Positions 1-7,312 of a DNA stretch of 64,000 bases are shown here, piece after piece. This DNA comes from Microbacterium sp. Leaf151 (lineage in GTDB: Bacteria > Actinomycetota > Actinomycetes > Actinomycetales > Microbacteriaceae): the NCBI RefSeq assembly GCF_001424225.1, contig NZ_LMOR01000002.1, positions 248,001 through 312,000 on the forward strand, given 5' to 3'. Numbering within the stretch: the first letter of the stretch is position 1; each line of letters begins with the position of its first letter. The notes beneath the pieces were generated by a model. The model made no database searches, was not told the origin of the DNA, and saw only the letters and a list, made by a program, of their open reading frames with translations. A program made the translations under genes and the position numbers.

Positions 1-444
1 TTCATCCTCAACCAGGACGCCTACCGCTCGGCATCCGTCCTCGTCGCCGGTCCCGACTTCGGCACCGGCTCCAGCCGAGAGCACGCCGTCTGGGCGCTGC
101 GCGATTACGGCTTCCAGGTGGTGCTGAGCCCGAAGTTCGCTGACATCTTCCGCGGCAACTCCGGCAAGCAGGGCCTCGTCACCGGCGTGATCAGCGAAGA
201 CGACCTCGAACGCATCTGGGCGGTGATCGAGGCGCAGCCCGGCATCGAGATGACCGTCGATCTGCAGGCCAAGACGGCGACCGTCGGCGATCTCCAGGTC
301 TCGTTCGACATCGACGATTACACTAGGTGGCGGCTTCTCGAAGGGCTCGACGACATCGGGCTCACGCTGCGTGACGAAGACAAGATCACGCAGTTCGAGG
401 CGCGCCGCGAGGCATGGCGGCCGCGGACCCTCCCGGTCCGCTGA
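1..444 (+). CDS. leuD: 3-isopropylmalate dehydratase small subunit, C-terminal part
   Basis: The reading frame enters at base 1 and gives the last 147 residues of LeuD. This subunit partners LeuC in isomerising 2-isopropylmalate to 3-isopropylmalate in cytosolic leucine synthesis. The hallmark of the aconitase swivel domain, [13 protein letters not shown], sits at about residues 17-29 of the visible part. The tail with [11 protein letters not shown] is typical of the LeuD C-terminus. The start and any leuC lie outside the window. A 16-bp palindrome (452-467) separates it from murA. Confidence 0.96.
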   Translation, partial: FILNQDAYRSASVLVAGPDFGTGSSREHAVWALRDYGFQVVLSPKFADIFRGNSGKQGLVTGVISEDDLERIWAVIEAQPGIEMTVDLQAKTATVGDLQVSFDIDDYTRWRLLEGLDDIGLTLRDEDKITQFEARREAWRPRTLPVR

Positions 445-451
445 GCCCGAT

Positions 452-467
452 CGACCCGATCGGGTCG
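452..467. other. 16-bp palindrome between leuD and murA
   Basis: CGACCCGATCGGGTCG is a perfect palindrome between the leuD stop (444) and the murA start (508). It could form a short stem or bind a dimeric protein. No T-run follows, so calling it a terminator would be a guess. Confidence 0.4.
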
Positions 468-507
468 ACTCGCCGCCCCTCGTCAACGAAGTGAGGTCCA
501 CCCCCCT

Positions 508-1881
508 ATGAGCACACTCGTCACCGATTCCGGAGACCGCATTCCCGGGCAGCCGGACTGGGAGGAGGCCGAGACCCTCACGATCCGCGGCGGTCGCCCG
601 CTGCGCGGCACCGTCGAGGTCAAGGGGGCGAAGAACCTCGTCACGAAGGCGATGGTGGCGGCGCTGCTCGGCGACACCACGAGCACGCTGCGCGACGTCC
701 CCATGATCAGCGACGTCAAGGTCGTGCGTTCGCTCCTCGAGGTGCACGGCGTGACCGTGACCGAGGGCGACGAAGAGGGCACACTCCACCTCGACCCCTC
801 CGGCGCGGTCGCCGCGCACTTCGAGGAGATCGACGCGCACGCGGGTGCCTCGCGCATCCCCATCCTTTTCTGCGGGCCGTTGCTGCACCTGCTCGGCGAG
901 GCGCTCATCCCCGACCTCGGTGGATGCCGCATCGGCGACCGACCGATCAACTTCCACATGGACGCGCTGCGCGCCTTCGGTGCGGTCGTCGACAAGAGCT
1001 ACGAGGGCATCCGCATCACGGCCCCGAACGGGCTGCACGGTGCGAACATCACGCTGCCGTACCCGAGCGTCGGCGCGACGGAGCAGGTGCTGCTGACGGC
1101 CGTGCGCGCGAAGGGCGTGACGGAGCTCCGCAACGCCGCCATCGAGCCCGAGATCATGGATCTCATCGCGGTGCTGCAGAAGATGGGCGCGATCATCTCG
1201 TACGAGCCCAACCGCGTCATCTTCATCGAGGGCGTCGAGCGTCTCGACGGCTACGACCACCGCGCGATCTTCGACCGCAACGAGGCCGCCTCGTGGGCGT
1301 GCGCTGCCCTTGCCACCGACGGTGAGATCTTCGCCAAGGGCGCCCGCCAGCAGGACATGCTGACCTTCCTCAACGTCTTCCGCAAGGCCGGCGGGTGGTT
1401 CGACGTCCGCGAAGACGGGATCCTGTTCCGTCGCGGTGACGCGCTCAAGCCCGTGATGGTCGAGACCGACGTGCACCCCGGCTTCATGACCGACTGGCAG
1501 CAGCCGCTCATCGTCGCCCTCACCCAGGCGTCGGGCACCTCCGTCGTGCACGAGACGGTGTACGAGAACCGCCTCGGTTTCACCGAGGCCCTGAACAAGA
1601 TGGGCGCCGACATCGTCGTGCACCCGAAGGGACTCCACAGCGCCGACCGTCGCGTTCCTCGCCGCGACCTCGAGCAGGCCGCCGTCATCAACGGACCCAC
1701 GCCCCTGCACGCGGCCGACGTCGAGGTGCCCGACCTCCGCGGCGGGTACAGCTACGTCATCGCGGCCCTCGCCGCGCAGGGCGAGTCGACGGTGCGCAAC
1801 ATCGGCATCATCCGCCGCGGTTACGAGAAGTTCCTCGAGAAGCTCACCGCCCTCGACGCCGATTTCGACGTCGCGGGATGA
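508..1881 (+). CDS. murA: UDP-N-acetylglucosamine 1-carboxyvinyltransferase
   Basis: MurA (457 aa) transfers enolpyruvate from PEP to UDP-GlcNAc, the first committed cytosolic step of peptidoglycan synthesis. The substrate-binding KGAKN segment is at residues 39-43. The mobile loop carries LGGCRIGDRP with Cys140, equivalent to the nucleophile Cys115 of E. coli. This is therefore the fosfomycin-sensitive cysteine form, not the Asp form of mycobacteria. The protein has about 25-40 more residues than classical MurA, mostly an N-terminal lead before TIRGGRPL. A GAAGTGAGG ribosome site precedes the ATG. Its stop overlaps the next start (ATGA), so it is coupled to the acyltransferase. Confidence 0.97.
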   Translation: MSTLVTDSGDRIPGQPDWEEAETLTIRGGRPLRGTVEVKGAKNLVTKAMVAALLGDTTSTLRDVPMISDVKVVRSLLEVHGVTVTEGDEEGTLHLDPSGAVAAHFEEIDAHAGASRIPILFCGPLLHLLGEALIPDLGGCRIGDRPINFHMDALRAFGAVVDKSYEGIRITAPNGLHGANITLPYPSVGATEQVLLTAVRAKGVTELRNAAIEPEIMDLIAVLQKMGAIISYEPNRVIFIEGVERLDGYDHRAIFDRNEAASWACAALATDGEIFAKGARQQDMLTFLNVFRKAGGWFDVREDGILFRRGDALKPVMVETDVHPGFMTDWQQPLIVALTQASGTSVVHETVYENRLGFTEALNKMGADIVVHPKGLHSADRRVPRRDLEQAAVINGPTPLHAADVEVPDLRGGYSYVIAALAAQGESTVRNIGIIRRGYEKFLEKLTALDADFDVAG

Positions 1882-2627
1882 GGTCGGCGACCGCGACCCC
1901 CGAGACGAGTCGCCCGAGCGTCTTCTGGCCGCTCGCGGCGATCATCGTGCCCGCGGTGGGGCTCTTCGCCCGGATCGAGATCCGCGGCGCCGAGAACCTG
2001 CCCCGCGAGGGGGCCTATGTGCTGGCGCCGAACCACAATTCCGAGTTCGACCCGCTCGTCGTGGCCGTCGCCGTGTGGCGACTCGGCCGCGCCCCCCGGT
2101 TCATGGCGAAAGAGAGCCTCTTCCGTGTCCCCGTGCTGGGTGCGGCGCTGAAGGCCACCGGCATGGTTCCCGTTCCGCGCGCGTCGTCGGGGGCCAACCA
2201 GTCGATGAAGGCCGCCGAGCAGATCGCGCGCGACGGTCGGGGAGTCATCGTCTACGCCGAGGGCACGCTGACCCGGGACCCCGACCTGTGGCCGATGCGC
2301 GGCAAGACCGGCGCTGTACGCCTCGCCCTGGCGGGCGGTCTCCCGCTCATCCCGATGGCGCAGTGGGGCGTGCAGCAGATCCTGCCGCGCTACGGGAAGC
2401 TGAAGTTCCCCCGGCGCTCCCACGTGATCGTGGAGTTCGGACCCGCGCTCGACTTGGCCGAGCACGCGGCGACGCCGACACAGCCTTCGACGCTGGTCAA
2501 GGCGACCGACACGATGATGAACCGTGTCGCCGACATGCTCGGCGGCATCCGGGGTCTTCCCGCACCGACCGAACGCTGGGACCCGTCGAAGCACGGGCAG
2601 AACGAGACGGGGCGCCTTGAGCCGTAA
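1878..2627 (+). CDS. 1-acyl-sn-glycerol-3-phosphate acyltransferase family protein (PlsC-like)
   Basis: This 249-residue protein belongs to the LPLAT/PlsC family, which acylates lysophosphatidate at the membrane to give phosphatidic acid. The acyl-acceptor motif NHNSEFDP (HX4D catalytic pair) is at about residues 52-59. Block III, the substrate-phosphate site, appears as AEGTLTRDP at about 129. A hydrophobic stretch (FWPLAAIIVPAVGLF) near the N-terminus fits membrane association. It starts by ATGA overlap with murA and overlaps the gpsA start by 11 bp. That places acylation of glycerol 3-phosphate derivatives next to the enzyme that makes glycerol 3-phosphate. Confidence 0.9.
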   Translation: MRSATATPETSRPSVFWPLAAIIVPAVGLFARIEIRGAENLPREGAYVLAPNHNSEFDPLVVAVAVWRLGRAPRFMAKESLFRVPVLGAALKATGMVPVPRASSGANQSMKAAEQIARDGRGVIVYAEGTLTRDPDLWPMRGKTGAVRLALAGGLPLIPMAQWGVQQILPRYGKLKFPRRSHVIVEFGPALDLAEHAATPTQPSTLVKATDTMMNRVADMLGGIRGLPAPTERWDPSKHGQNETGRLEP

Positions 2628-3759
2628 GAACGTCGTTCCCGCGGCGGGACCCAAGGTCGCCGTCATCGGCGCCGGCAGCTGGGGCACGACGTTCGGCAAG
2701 ATCCTCGCCGACGGCGGAGCCTCAGTCGTCATGTGGGCACGCCGCCCGGAGCTGGCCGCCGAGATCACCGAGTCCAAGCGCAACAGCCGGTACCTCGCGG
2801 GCATCAATCTGCCGCGGACCATGACGGCCACCACCGACCTCGCCGAAGCGCTGCGCGGCGCCGAGCAGATCTACCTGTCTGTGCCGAGCCAGTCGCTGCG
2901 CGAGAACCTCGCCGCGATCAAGCCGTTCGTCGAACACACCGACGTGCCGATCGTCTCGCTCATGAAGGGCGTCGAGAAGTCGACGGGCCTGCGCATGAGC
3001 CAGGTCATCGAGCAGGTTCTGCAGTGCGACCCGGCGCGGATCGCGGTGGCATCCGGCCCCAACCTCGCCCTCGAGATCGCGCGCGAGCAGCCCACGGCGG
3101 CCGTCATCAGCTCGCTGAGCCCCGAGACCGCCGAAGCGGTGGCCCGGCGCGCGCGCAACCGGTACTTCCGCTCGTTCGTCAACACCGACGTGATCGGTAC
3201 CGAATTCGGCGGAGTGCTGAAGAACCTCATCGCCGTCGCGATCGGAATCGTCGACGGCGTCGGCTACGGCGAGAACACCAAAGCCTCGATCATCACGCGC
3301 GGGCTCGTCGAGATGACGGATTTCGCCGTGGCGCAGGGTGCGAAGCCCGAGACGCTGCAGGGTCTCGCCGGTCTCGGCGACCTCATCGCCACGTGCCAGT
3401 CGCCGCTCAGTCGTAACAACACCGCCGGGCGACTGCTCGGCCAGGGGTACGGCTACAAAGAAGTCGTGGCCCAGATGCAGCAGACAGCCGAGGGCTTGGC
3501 ATCCGTGGCCCCCGTGCTCCAGCTCGCGAAGCAGGTCGGCGTCGACATGCCCATCGTGCAGCAGGTGAAGATGGTGCTCGACGGCACCATGGACCCGCGC
3601 GACATCGCGCCGCACCTGACGACAGACGACGACCAGCCGCAGGGCGAGAGGACGCAGAATGACCAAACCGGTGGTGGTAGTGCTCTTCGGCGGGCGCTCC
3701 AGCGAGCATTCGATCAGTTCCGCCACGGCGGGCGGGGTGCTGCGGGCGATCGACCGTGA
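2617..3759 (+). CDS. gpsA: Glycerol-3-phosphate dehydrogenase [NAD(P)+]
   Basis: GpsA reduces dihydroxyacetone phosphate to sn-glycerol 3-phosphate for phospholipid synthesis. The nucleotide loop GAGSWGTT lies near residue 19, and the catalytic lysine is in GGVLKNL. TGLRMSQV and SGPNLALEIA are also conserved. I chose the TTG at 2617, overlapping the acyltransferase by 11 bp, because the frame opens upstream without homology and GPKVAVIGAG follows shortly. The product is 380 aa, longer than the usual 330-345. The frame has no stop before ddl and runs 101 bp into it, adding a non-conserved Arg/Gly-rich tail after roughly residue 345. Confidence 0.94.
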   Translation: MSRKNVVPAAGPKVAVIGAGSWGTTFGKILADGGASVVMWARRPELAAEITESKRNSRYLAGINLPRTMTATTDLAEALRGAEQIYLSVPSQSLRENLAAIKPFVEHTDVPIVSLMKGVEKSTGLRMSQVIEQVLQCDPARIAVASGPNLALEIAREQPTAAVISSLSPETAEAVARRARNRYFRSFVNTDVIGTEFGGVLKNLIAVAIGIVDGVGYGENTKASIITRGLVEMTDFAVAQGAKPETLQGLAGLGDLIATCQSPLSRNNTAGRLLGQGYGYKEVVAQMQQTAEGLASVAPVLQLAKQVGVDMPIVQQVKMVLDGTMDPRDIAPHLTTDDDQPQGERTQNDQTGGGSALRRALQRAFDQFRHGGRGAAGDRP

Positions 3760-4744
3760 CCGCTTCCGGGTGATCCCGGTCGGCATCACGCGCGAGGGCG
3801 CCTTCGTGCTCGAAGACGACGATCCCGACAAGTTCGCCCTGCGCCCCGAGGCTCTGCCCGAGGTGGTCGACAACGGCTCCCGCGTGCGACTTCCCGACTC
3901 GACGCTGACGCGCGAGTGGACGGTGACGGATGCCGAGGGCACGCGGTCGCTCGGAGACGTCGACGTCGTGCTGCCGATCCTCCACGGCCGCTTCGGGGAA
4001 GACGGAACGGTGCAGGGCCTGCTCGAGCTGCTCGGCATCCCGTACGCCGGCGGCGGCGTGCTCATGTCGGCGATCGGCATGAGCAAGAACGTCACGAAGC
4101 AGGTGCTCCGCTCCGCGAACGTGCCGGTGGTGCCGTGGGTCGCGGTGACCCGCGCCGACCTCGCGCGCGACCGCGCGCTGTGGGAGCGCCGCATGCGCGC
4201 CCTCGACCTGCCGGTGTTCGTCAAGCCCAATGAGGCGGGTTCGAGCGTGGGCGTGACGAAGGTATCGCGGTGGGAAGACCTGGACGCCGCTCTCGACACG
4301 GCCTTCGCCGAAGACCGCCTCGCACTCGTCGAGCAGGCGATCGTCGGGCGCGAGCTCGAGTGCGGTGTGCTGCCCGGGCGCGACGGGGGACCGGTTCGCG
4401 TGAGCGTCGCCGGCGAGATCGTCGTGACGGGGCGGGAGTTCTACGACTTCGAGGCGAAGTATCTGGACGCTCCGGGAGTCGACCTCGTGTGCCCAGCCGA
4501 GCTCGCCGAGGGCGAACTCGCCGAGATGCAGCGCATTGCCGCGACGGCGTTCGAGGCGATCGGCGGGCAGGGCCTCGCGCGTGTCGACTTCTTCTACACC
4601 GGAACCGAGTTCTACGTGAACGAGGTCAACACCATGCCGGGGTTCACGCCGATCTCGATGTTCCCCACGTGCTGGATCGCCTCGGGGCTCTCGTACCCCG
4701 ACCTCATCAGCGACCTGCTCGACGCCGCGCTCGAGAAGGCCTGA
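3659..4744 (+). CDS. ddl: D-alanine--D-alanine ligase
   Basis: This ATP-grasp enzyme (361 aa) joins two D-alanines for the peptidoglycan stem peptide. The N-terminal FGGRSSEHSIS, HGRFGEDGTVQG, the ATP-loop KPNEAGSSVGV and the C-terminal Mg/product motif EVNTMPGFTPISMFP are all intact. The ATG lies inside the extended gpsA frame, 101 bp before the gpsA stop, with GGCGAGAGG upstream as a ribosome site. It completes a murA-plsC-gpsA-ddl envelope-precursor run and faces the DUF3515 gene convergently. Confidence 0.97.
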   Translation: MTKPVVVVLFGGRSSEHSISSATAGGVLRAIDRDRFRVIPVGITREGAFVLEDDDPDKFALRPEALPEVVDNGSRVRLPDSTLTREWTVTDAEGTRSLGDVDVVLPILHGRFGEDGTVQGLLELLGIPYAGGGVLMSAIGMSKNVTKQVLRSANVPVVPWVAVTRADLARDRALWERRMRALDLPVFVKPNEAGSSVGVTKVSRWEDLDAALDTAFAEDRLALVEQAIVGRELECGVLPGRDGGPVRVSVAGEIVVTGREFYDFEAKYLDAPGVDLVCPAELAEGELAEMQRIAATAFEAIGGQGLARVDFFYTGTEFYVNEVNTMPGFTPISMFPTCWIASGLSYPDLISDLLDAALEKA

Positions 4745-4859
4745 GGCCCGTCGCCCCGTCGCAGTTACGTGCGGTGCACAATGACGGGTGAAGTGGGCGA
4801 CACGCCGTGGACGGATGCCGGGTGGCGGCGTGTCGACGGGCAGCCCCGCCGTTGTGCTC

Positions 4860-4950
4860 GTGGCATCCGCTCGAAGACGGGGCCCGTGGCATCCGCCCCA
4901 TGACGGGGACCGCGGCACCCGCTCCACGACGGCCCGCGGCATTCGCTCGG
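4860..4950. repeat. Short degenerate tandem repeat, about 26 bp unit
   Basis: Units begin at 4860 (26 bp), 4886 (26 bp), 4912 (24 bp) and 4936 (partial). Each opens with G(T/C)GGCA(T/C)(C/T)CGC and most contain ACGG runs. The array lies in the 221-bp gap between the convergent ddl and DUF3515 genes and is followed by three GGCTAC hexamers. Two copies carry the GGCATCC heptamer. No intrinsic terminator with a T-tract is visible in this gap. Confidence 0.55.
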
Positions 4951-4965
4951 CGGCTACGGCTACGG

Positions 4966-5469
4966 CTACGGCGTCGGCGCAGGCGAGGCCGCCACGTCGG
5001 ATGCCGCGGTGCAGACCGAACCCGTCGGCTGCAGGTACTCGCGGATGAGGGGCCCGAGCGCCTGGGCGACGTCGCCGCTGCTCGCGGTGCCCTGGTTCAG
5101 GAACACCTGGATCGCGGGCTCGCGACCGTATGTCGTCAGGGTGAAGAGCTTGTCGGCGGCCTGCGACTCGTCGACGAGCCAGTCCACGCCGTCGAACGAG
5201 CGGCACGGCAGTGTCGACGGCGCCGGGGGTTCGAGACCGCAGGTCATCAGAATGGATGCCGGATCGCCCCAGGCACCCGTCGCCTGCGCGTCGGTCCAGC
5301 GGCGTTCCTGGCCCGAGATGCTCTCCGGCAGACGCGAGATCACCGAGGCGCACGCGGGGTCGTTGGCGAGCTTCGCGGGTTCCATCGCCACCGTGGTGCT
5401 GCACGCCGCGAGCCCTGGAACCAGGGCGAGGACGGCGAGGAGTGCGAGGGAGCGGGAGGAGCGGGGCAC
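4966..5469 (-). CDS. DUF3515 family lipoprotein
   Basis: A 167-residue secreted lipoprotein of unknown function. The signal peptide has a basic start (MPRSSRS), a hydrophobic core and the lipobox LAAC with Cys at about position 23, so it should be anchored outside the membrane. The mature part matches my memory of the actinobacterial DUF3515 family, including RWTDAQATGAWGDP and a conserved Cys in ILMTCG. The C-terminus is Ala/Pro-rich. The GTG start is fixed by a -10 hexamer (5476-5481) exactly 6 nt upstream. It diverges from thiL with only 25 bp between start codons. Confidence 0.82.
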   Translation of the reverse strand: MPRSSRSLALLAVLALVPGLAACSTTVAMEPAKLANDPACASVISRLPESISGQERRWTDAQATGAWGDPASILMTCGLEPPAPSTLPCRSFDGVDWLVDESQAADKLFTLTTYGREPAIQVFLNQGTASSGDVAQALGPLIREYLQPTGSVCTAASDVAASPAPTP

Positions 5470-5475
5470 CCGTCC

Positions 5476-5488
5476 AGGCTAATAGCGT
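5476..5488. promoter_or_regulatory. Back-to-back leaderless promoters for DUF3515 (-) and thiL (+)
   Basis: Minus-strand TAGCCT (5476-5481) lies 6 nt before the DUF3515 GTG. Plus-strand TAGCGT (5483-5488) lies 6 nt before the thiL GTG at 5495. One base separates the hexamers, and GCTAATAGC between them is itself palindromic. Both transcripts should start at their start codons, and each -35 region would fall inside the opposite gene. Confidence 0.7.
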
Positions 5489-5494
5489 GGGGGA

Positions 5495-6499
5495 GTGACC
5501 GACGCCGAGCCCGACCGTGAAACAACCGTGGGGGAGCTGTCCGAGGGGCAGATCCTACGGGGCATCCTCGACCGCCTTCCGCCCTCCAGCGCCCCGGTCG
5601 GCCCGGGTGACGACGCCGCTGTGCTGGCCGTTCCCGACGGTCGGGTCGTCGCCAGCACCGACACGCTGGTGCACGGCCCCGACTTCCGACTGGCGTGGTC
5701 GTCGCCGTTCGACCTCGGTTTCAAGGCGGCGGCGGTCAACCTCGCCGACGTCGCCGCGATGGGGGCCCGGCCGATCGCCCTGCTCGTGGCGTTGGCCATG
5801 CCCGATACGACGCCCCTCGCGTTCGTGCGCGGATTCGCGGACGGCCTCGCGGCTGCCTGCGCGGAGCTGGCACCCGACTGCGCCGTCGAGGGTGGCGACC
5901 TCACCGTCTCGGACACGCTGACGATCGCCGTCACCGCCCTCGGCAGTCTCGACGGTCGCGCCCCCGTGCGCCGGTCGGGTGCCCGGGTCGGCGACGGCGT
6001 CTACGTCATCGGGGAGCTCGGCGAGGCGGCCCGGGGCCTCGACGTGCTGTTCGAGAGGTTCGTGGATACCGACGGCGCCCCCGTCGCCCTCACGGACGAG
6101 GCGCGTGCCGCCCTCGACCCCGCCGACGCGAAGGCGCTGTCGAGCCAGCTCGCCCCGCGCCCGCCGCTGGACGAGGCGTTGAGGGCGGCGGCATCCGGAG
6201 CCACCGCGATGATGGACGTCTCGGACGGCCTCGCACTGGACGCGACACGCCTCGCTGACGCGTCGGGCGTGACCATCGCCATCGACTCGAGCGCCCTCGG
6301 CGATGACCCCGCGCGGGCGCTCGGCGGGGGAGAGGACCACGGCTTCTTGGTGACCTTCCCCCCGGATGCCGAGACCCTCGGTCGACGCATCGGGAGCGTG
6401 CAGCAGCGCGGAGCGGCGGCGATCGAGGTGGACGGCGCGGCGTGGACGGGCCGCGCCGGGTGGGACCCTTACCGGGACTGGGACGCCGGTCGGGGCTGA
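5495..6499 (+). CDS. thiL: Thiamine-monophosphate kinase
   Basis: ThiL (334 aa) phosphorylates thiamine monophosphate to the cofactor thiamine diphosphate, using ATP in the cytosol. The fold is that of the PurM/HypE group. GPGDDAAVL (Mg/ATP) is near residue 36, VNLADVAAMGARP at about 82, EGGDLT at about 131, MMDVSDGLA at about 243 and a GGGEDHG motif near 275. The GTG start has the predicted leaderless spacing. No other thiamin genes are present and I see no TPP riboswitch upstream; the 25-bp divergent gap leaves no room for one. Confidence 0.95.
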   Translation: MTDAEPDRETTVGELSEGQILRGILDRLPPSSAPVGPGDDAAVLAVPDGRVVASTDTLVHGPDFRLAWSSPFDLGFKAAAVNLADVAAMGARPIALLVALAMPDTTPLAFVRGFADGLAAACAELAPDCAVEGGDLTVSDTLTIAVTALGSLDGRAPVRRSGARVGDGVYVIGELGEAARGLDVLFERFVDTDGAPVALTDEARAALDPADAKALSSQLAPRPPLDEALRAAASGATAMMDVSDGLALDATRLADASGVTIAIDSSALGDDPARALGGGEDHGFLVTFPPDAETLGRRIGSVQQRGAAAIEVDGAAWTGRAGWDPYRDWDAGRG

Positions 6500-6527
6500 C
6501 TCGGGTGCCGCCGGGGGTCGGCGCCGC

Positions 6528-7091
6528 TCACAGGCGAGGTCGTCCCCACCACATCGTGGTGTCGCCGTAGTTGCGATCGCGCTCGGGCACCAGACCGGCA
6601 AGAGCCCAGTCGGGCGCCGCGGACCGCTTCGCGCGCTCGACGATGACGACGGCATCCGGGCTCAGGTGGGGCGCGAGGGCGACGAGGGCCTTCGCGAGGT
6701 CGTGGTCGGCGATGTCGTAGGGCGGATCGAGGAACACCAGGTCCCACTCGTCGGCGGATGCCGCCAGATAGGTGGTGACGTTCGCGCGGTGAACCCGCGC
6801 CGGGGCGGCGACGCCCGCGGCGCGCACCCGCTCGGCGTTCTTGCGGATCAGTGCGGCGGCCGGGGCCGACAGCTCGACGAGGTCGGCGGAGGCGGCACCG
6901 CGGCTGAGGCTCTCCAATCCCAGCGCTCCGGAGCCCGCGAAGAGGTCGGCGACCCGGGCGTCGTCGAGGACGCCCGCCGACTCGAGTGCTCCGAACAGCG
7001 ACTCGCGCACTCGGTCGCTCGTCGGGCGGGTGCCCTTCGGCGGGACGTCGAGAACGGTGCCGCCCGCTCGGCCGGAGATGATGCGCGTCAC
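6528..7091 (-). CDS. rsmD: 16S rRNA (guanine(966)-N(2))-methyltransferase
   Basis: RsmD (187 aa) methylates G966 of 16S rRNA in the 30S subunit with S-adenosylmethionine. The N-terminal RIISGRAGG and RPTSDRVRE are family signatures. The SAM-binding loop is DLFAGSGALGLE at about 48-59, and the catalytic FLDPPYD lies at about 118-124. The GTG start is supported by TAGGCT (7098-7103) 6 nt upstream. It is transcribed away from recG and converges on thiL across a 28-bp gap. Confidence 0.96.
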   Translation of the reverse strand: MTRIISGRAGGTVLDVPPKGTRPTSDRVRESLFGALESAGVLDDARVADLFAGSGALGLESLSRGAASADLVELSAPAAALIRKNAERVRAAGVAAPARVHRANVTTYLAASADEWDLVFLDPPYDIADHDLAKALVALAPHLSPDAVVIVERAKRSAAPDWALAGLVPERDRNYGDTTMWWGRPRL

Positions 7092-7097
7092 CGGTCC

Positions 7098-7103
7098 AGC
7101 CTA
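7098..7103 (-). promoter_or_regulatory. Leaderless -10 for rsmD
   Basis: TAGGCT on the minus strand ends 6 nt before the rsmD GTG (7091), the spacing seen at many genes in this window. Confidence 0.6.
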
Positions 7104-7299
7104 GGGTCGCGGATGCTGTCGGTCCTGGCAGCGGGGCATTCGGTGCGGCCGTCGGGCCCATCCGCGAGACTGCATCTCGCCGACAAGTCGGTTGCAGGTT
7201 GCAGTCGCTTCGTCAGCGTCATTCAGTCTCACGGTGGGAGGACGTGCCACAGCCGGCTCGCGCCGCGCGAGGTCGGGCGGCGATGTCGGGCGCCCTGCC

Positions 7300-7305
7300 T
7301 AGACT
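7300..7305 (+). promoter_or_regulatory. Leaderless -10 for recG
   Basis: TAGACT ends 7 nt before the ATG at 7313. This argues for that start and against the in-frame upstream codons at 7199 and 7283, since the -10 itself lies inside that extension. Confidence 0.65.
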
Positions 7306-7312
7306 CGTCAGC

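Noticed and set aside
4788..5048. GTG frame of 86 codons with a CACAAT hexamer 5 nt upstream
   Set aside because: It reads through the degenerate repeat and antisense to DUF3515, is Arg/Pro-rich and has no homology I recognise.
3407..5404. Long minus-strand open frame opposite gpsA/ddl
   Set aside because: It is an Arg/Gly/Pro-rich shadow of well-recognised plus-strand genes in high-GC DNA.
5470..5494. TPP riboswitch for thiL
   Set aside because: The divergent gap is only 25 bp and thiL looks leaderless.
7199..7312. Upstream extension of recG
   Set aside because: The extra residues are not conserved, and a good -10 (7300-7305) lies inside it.
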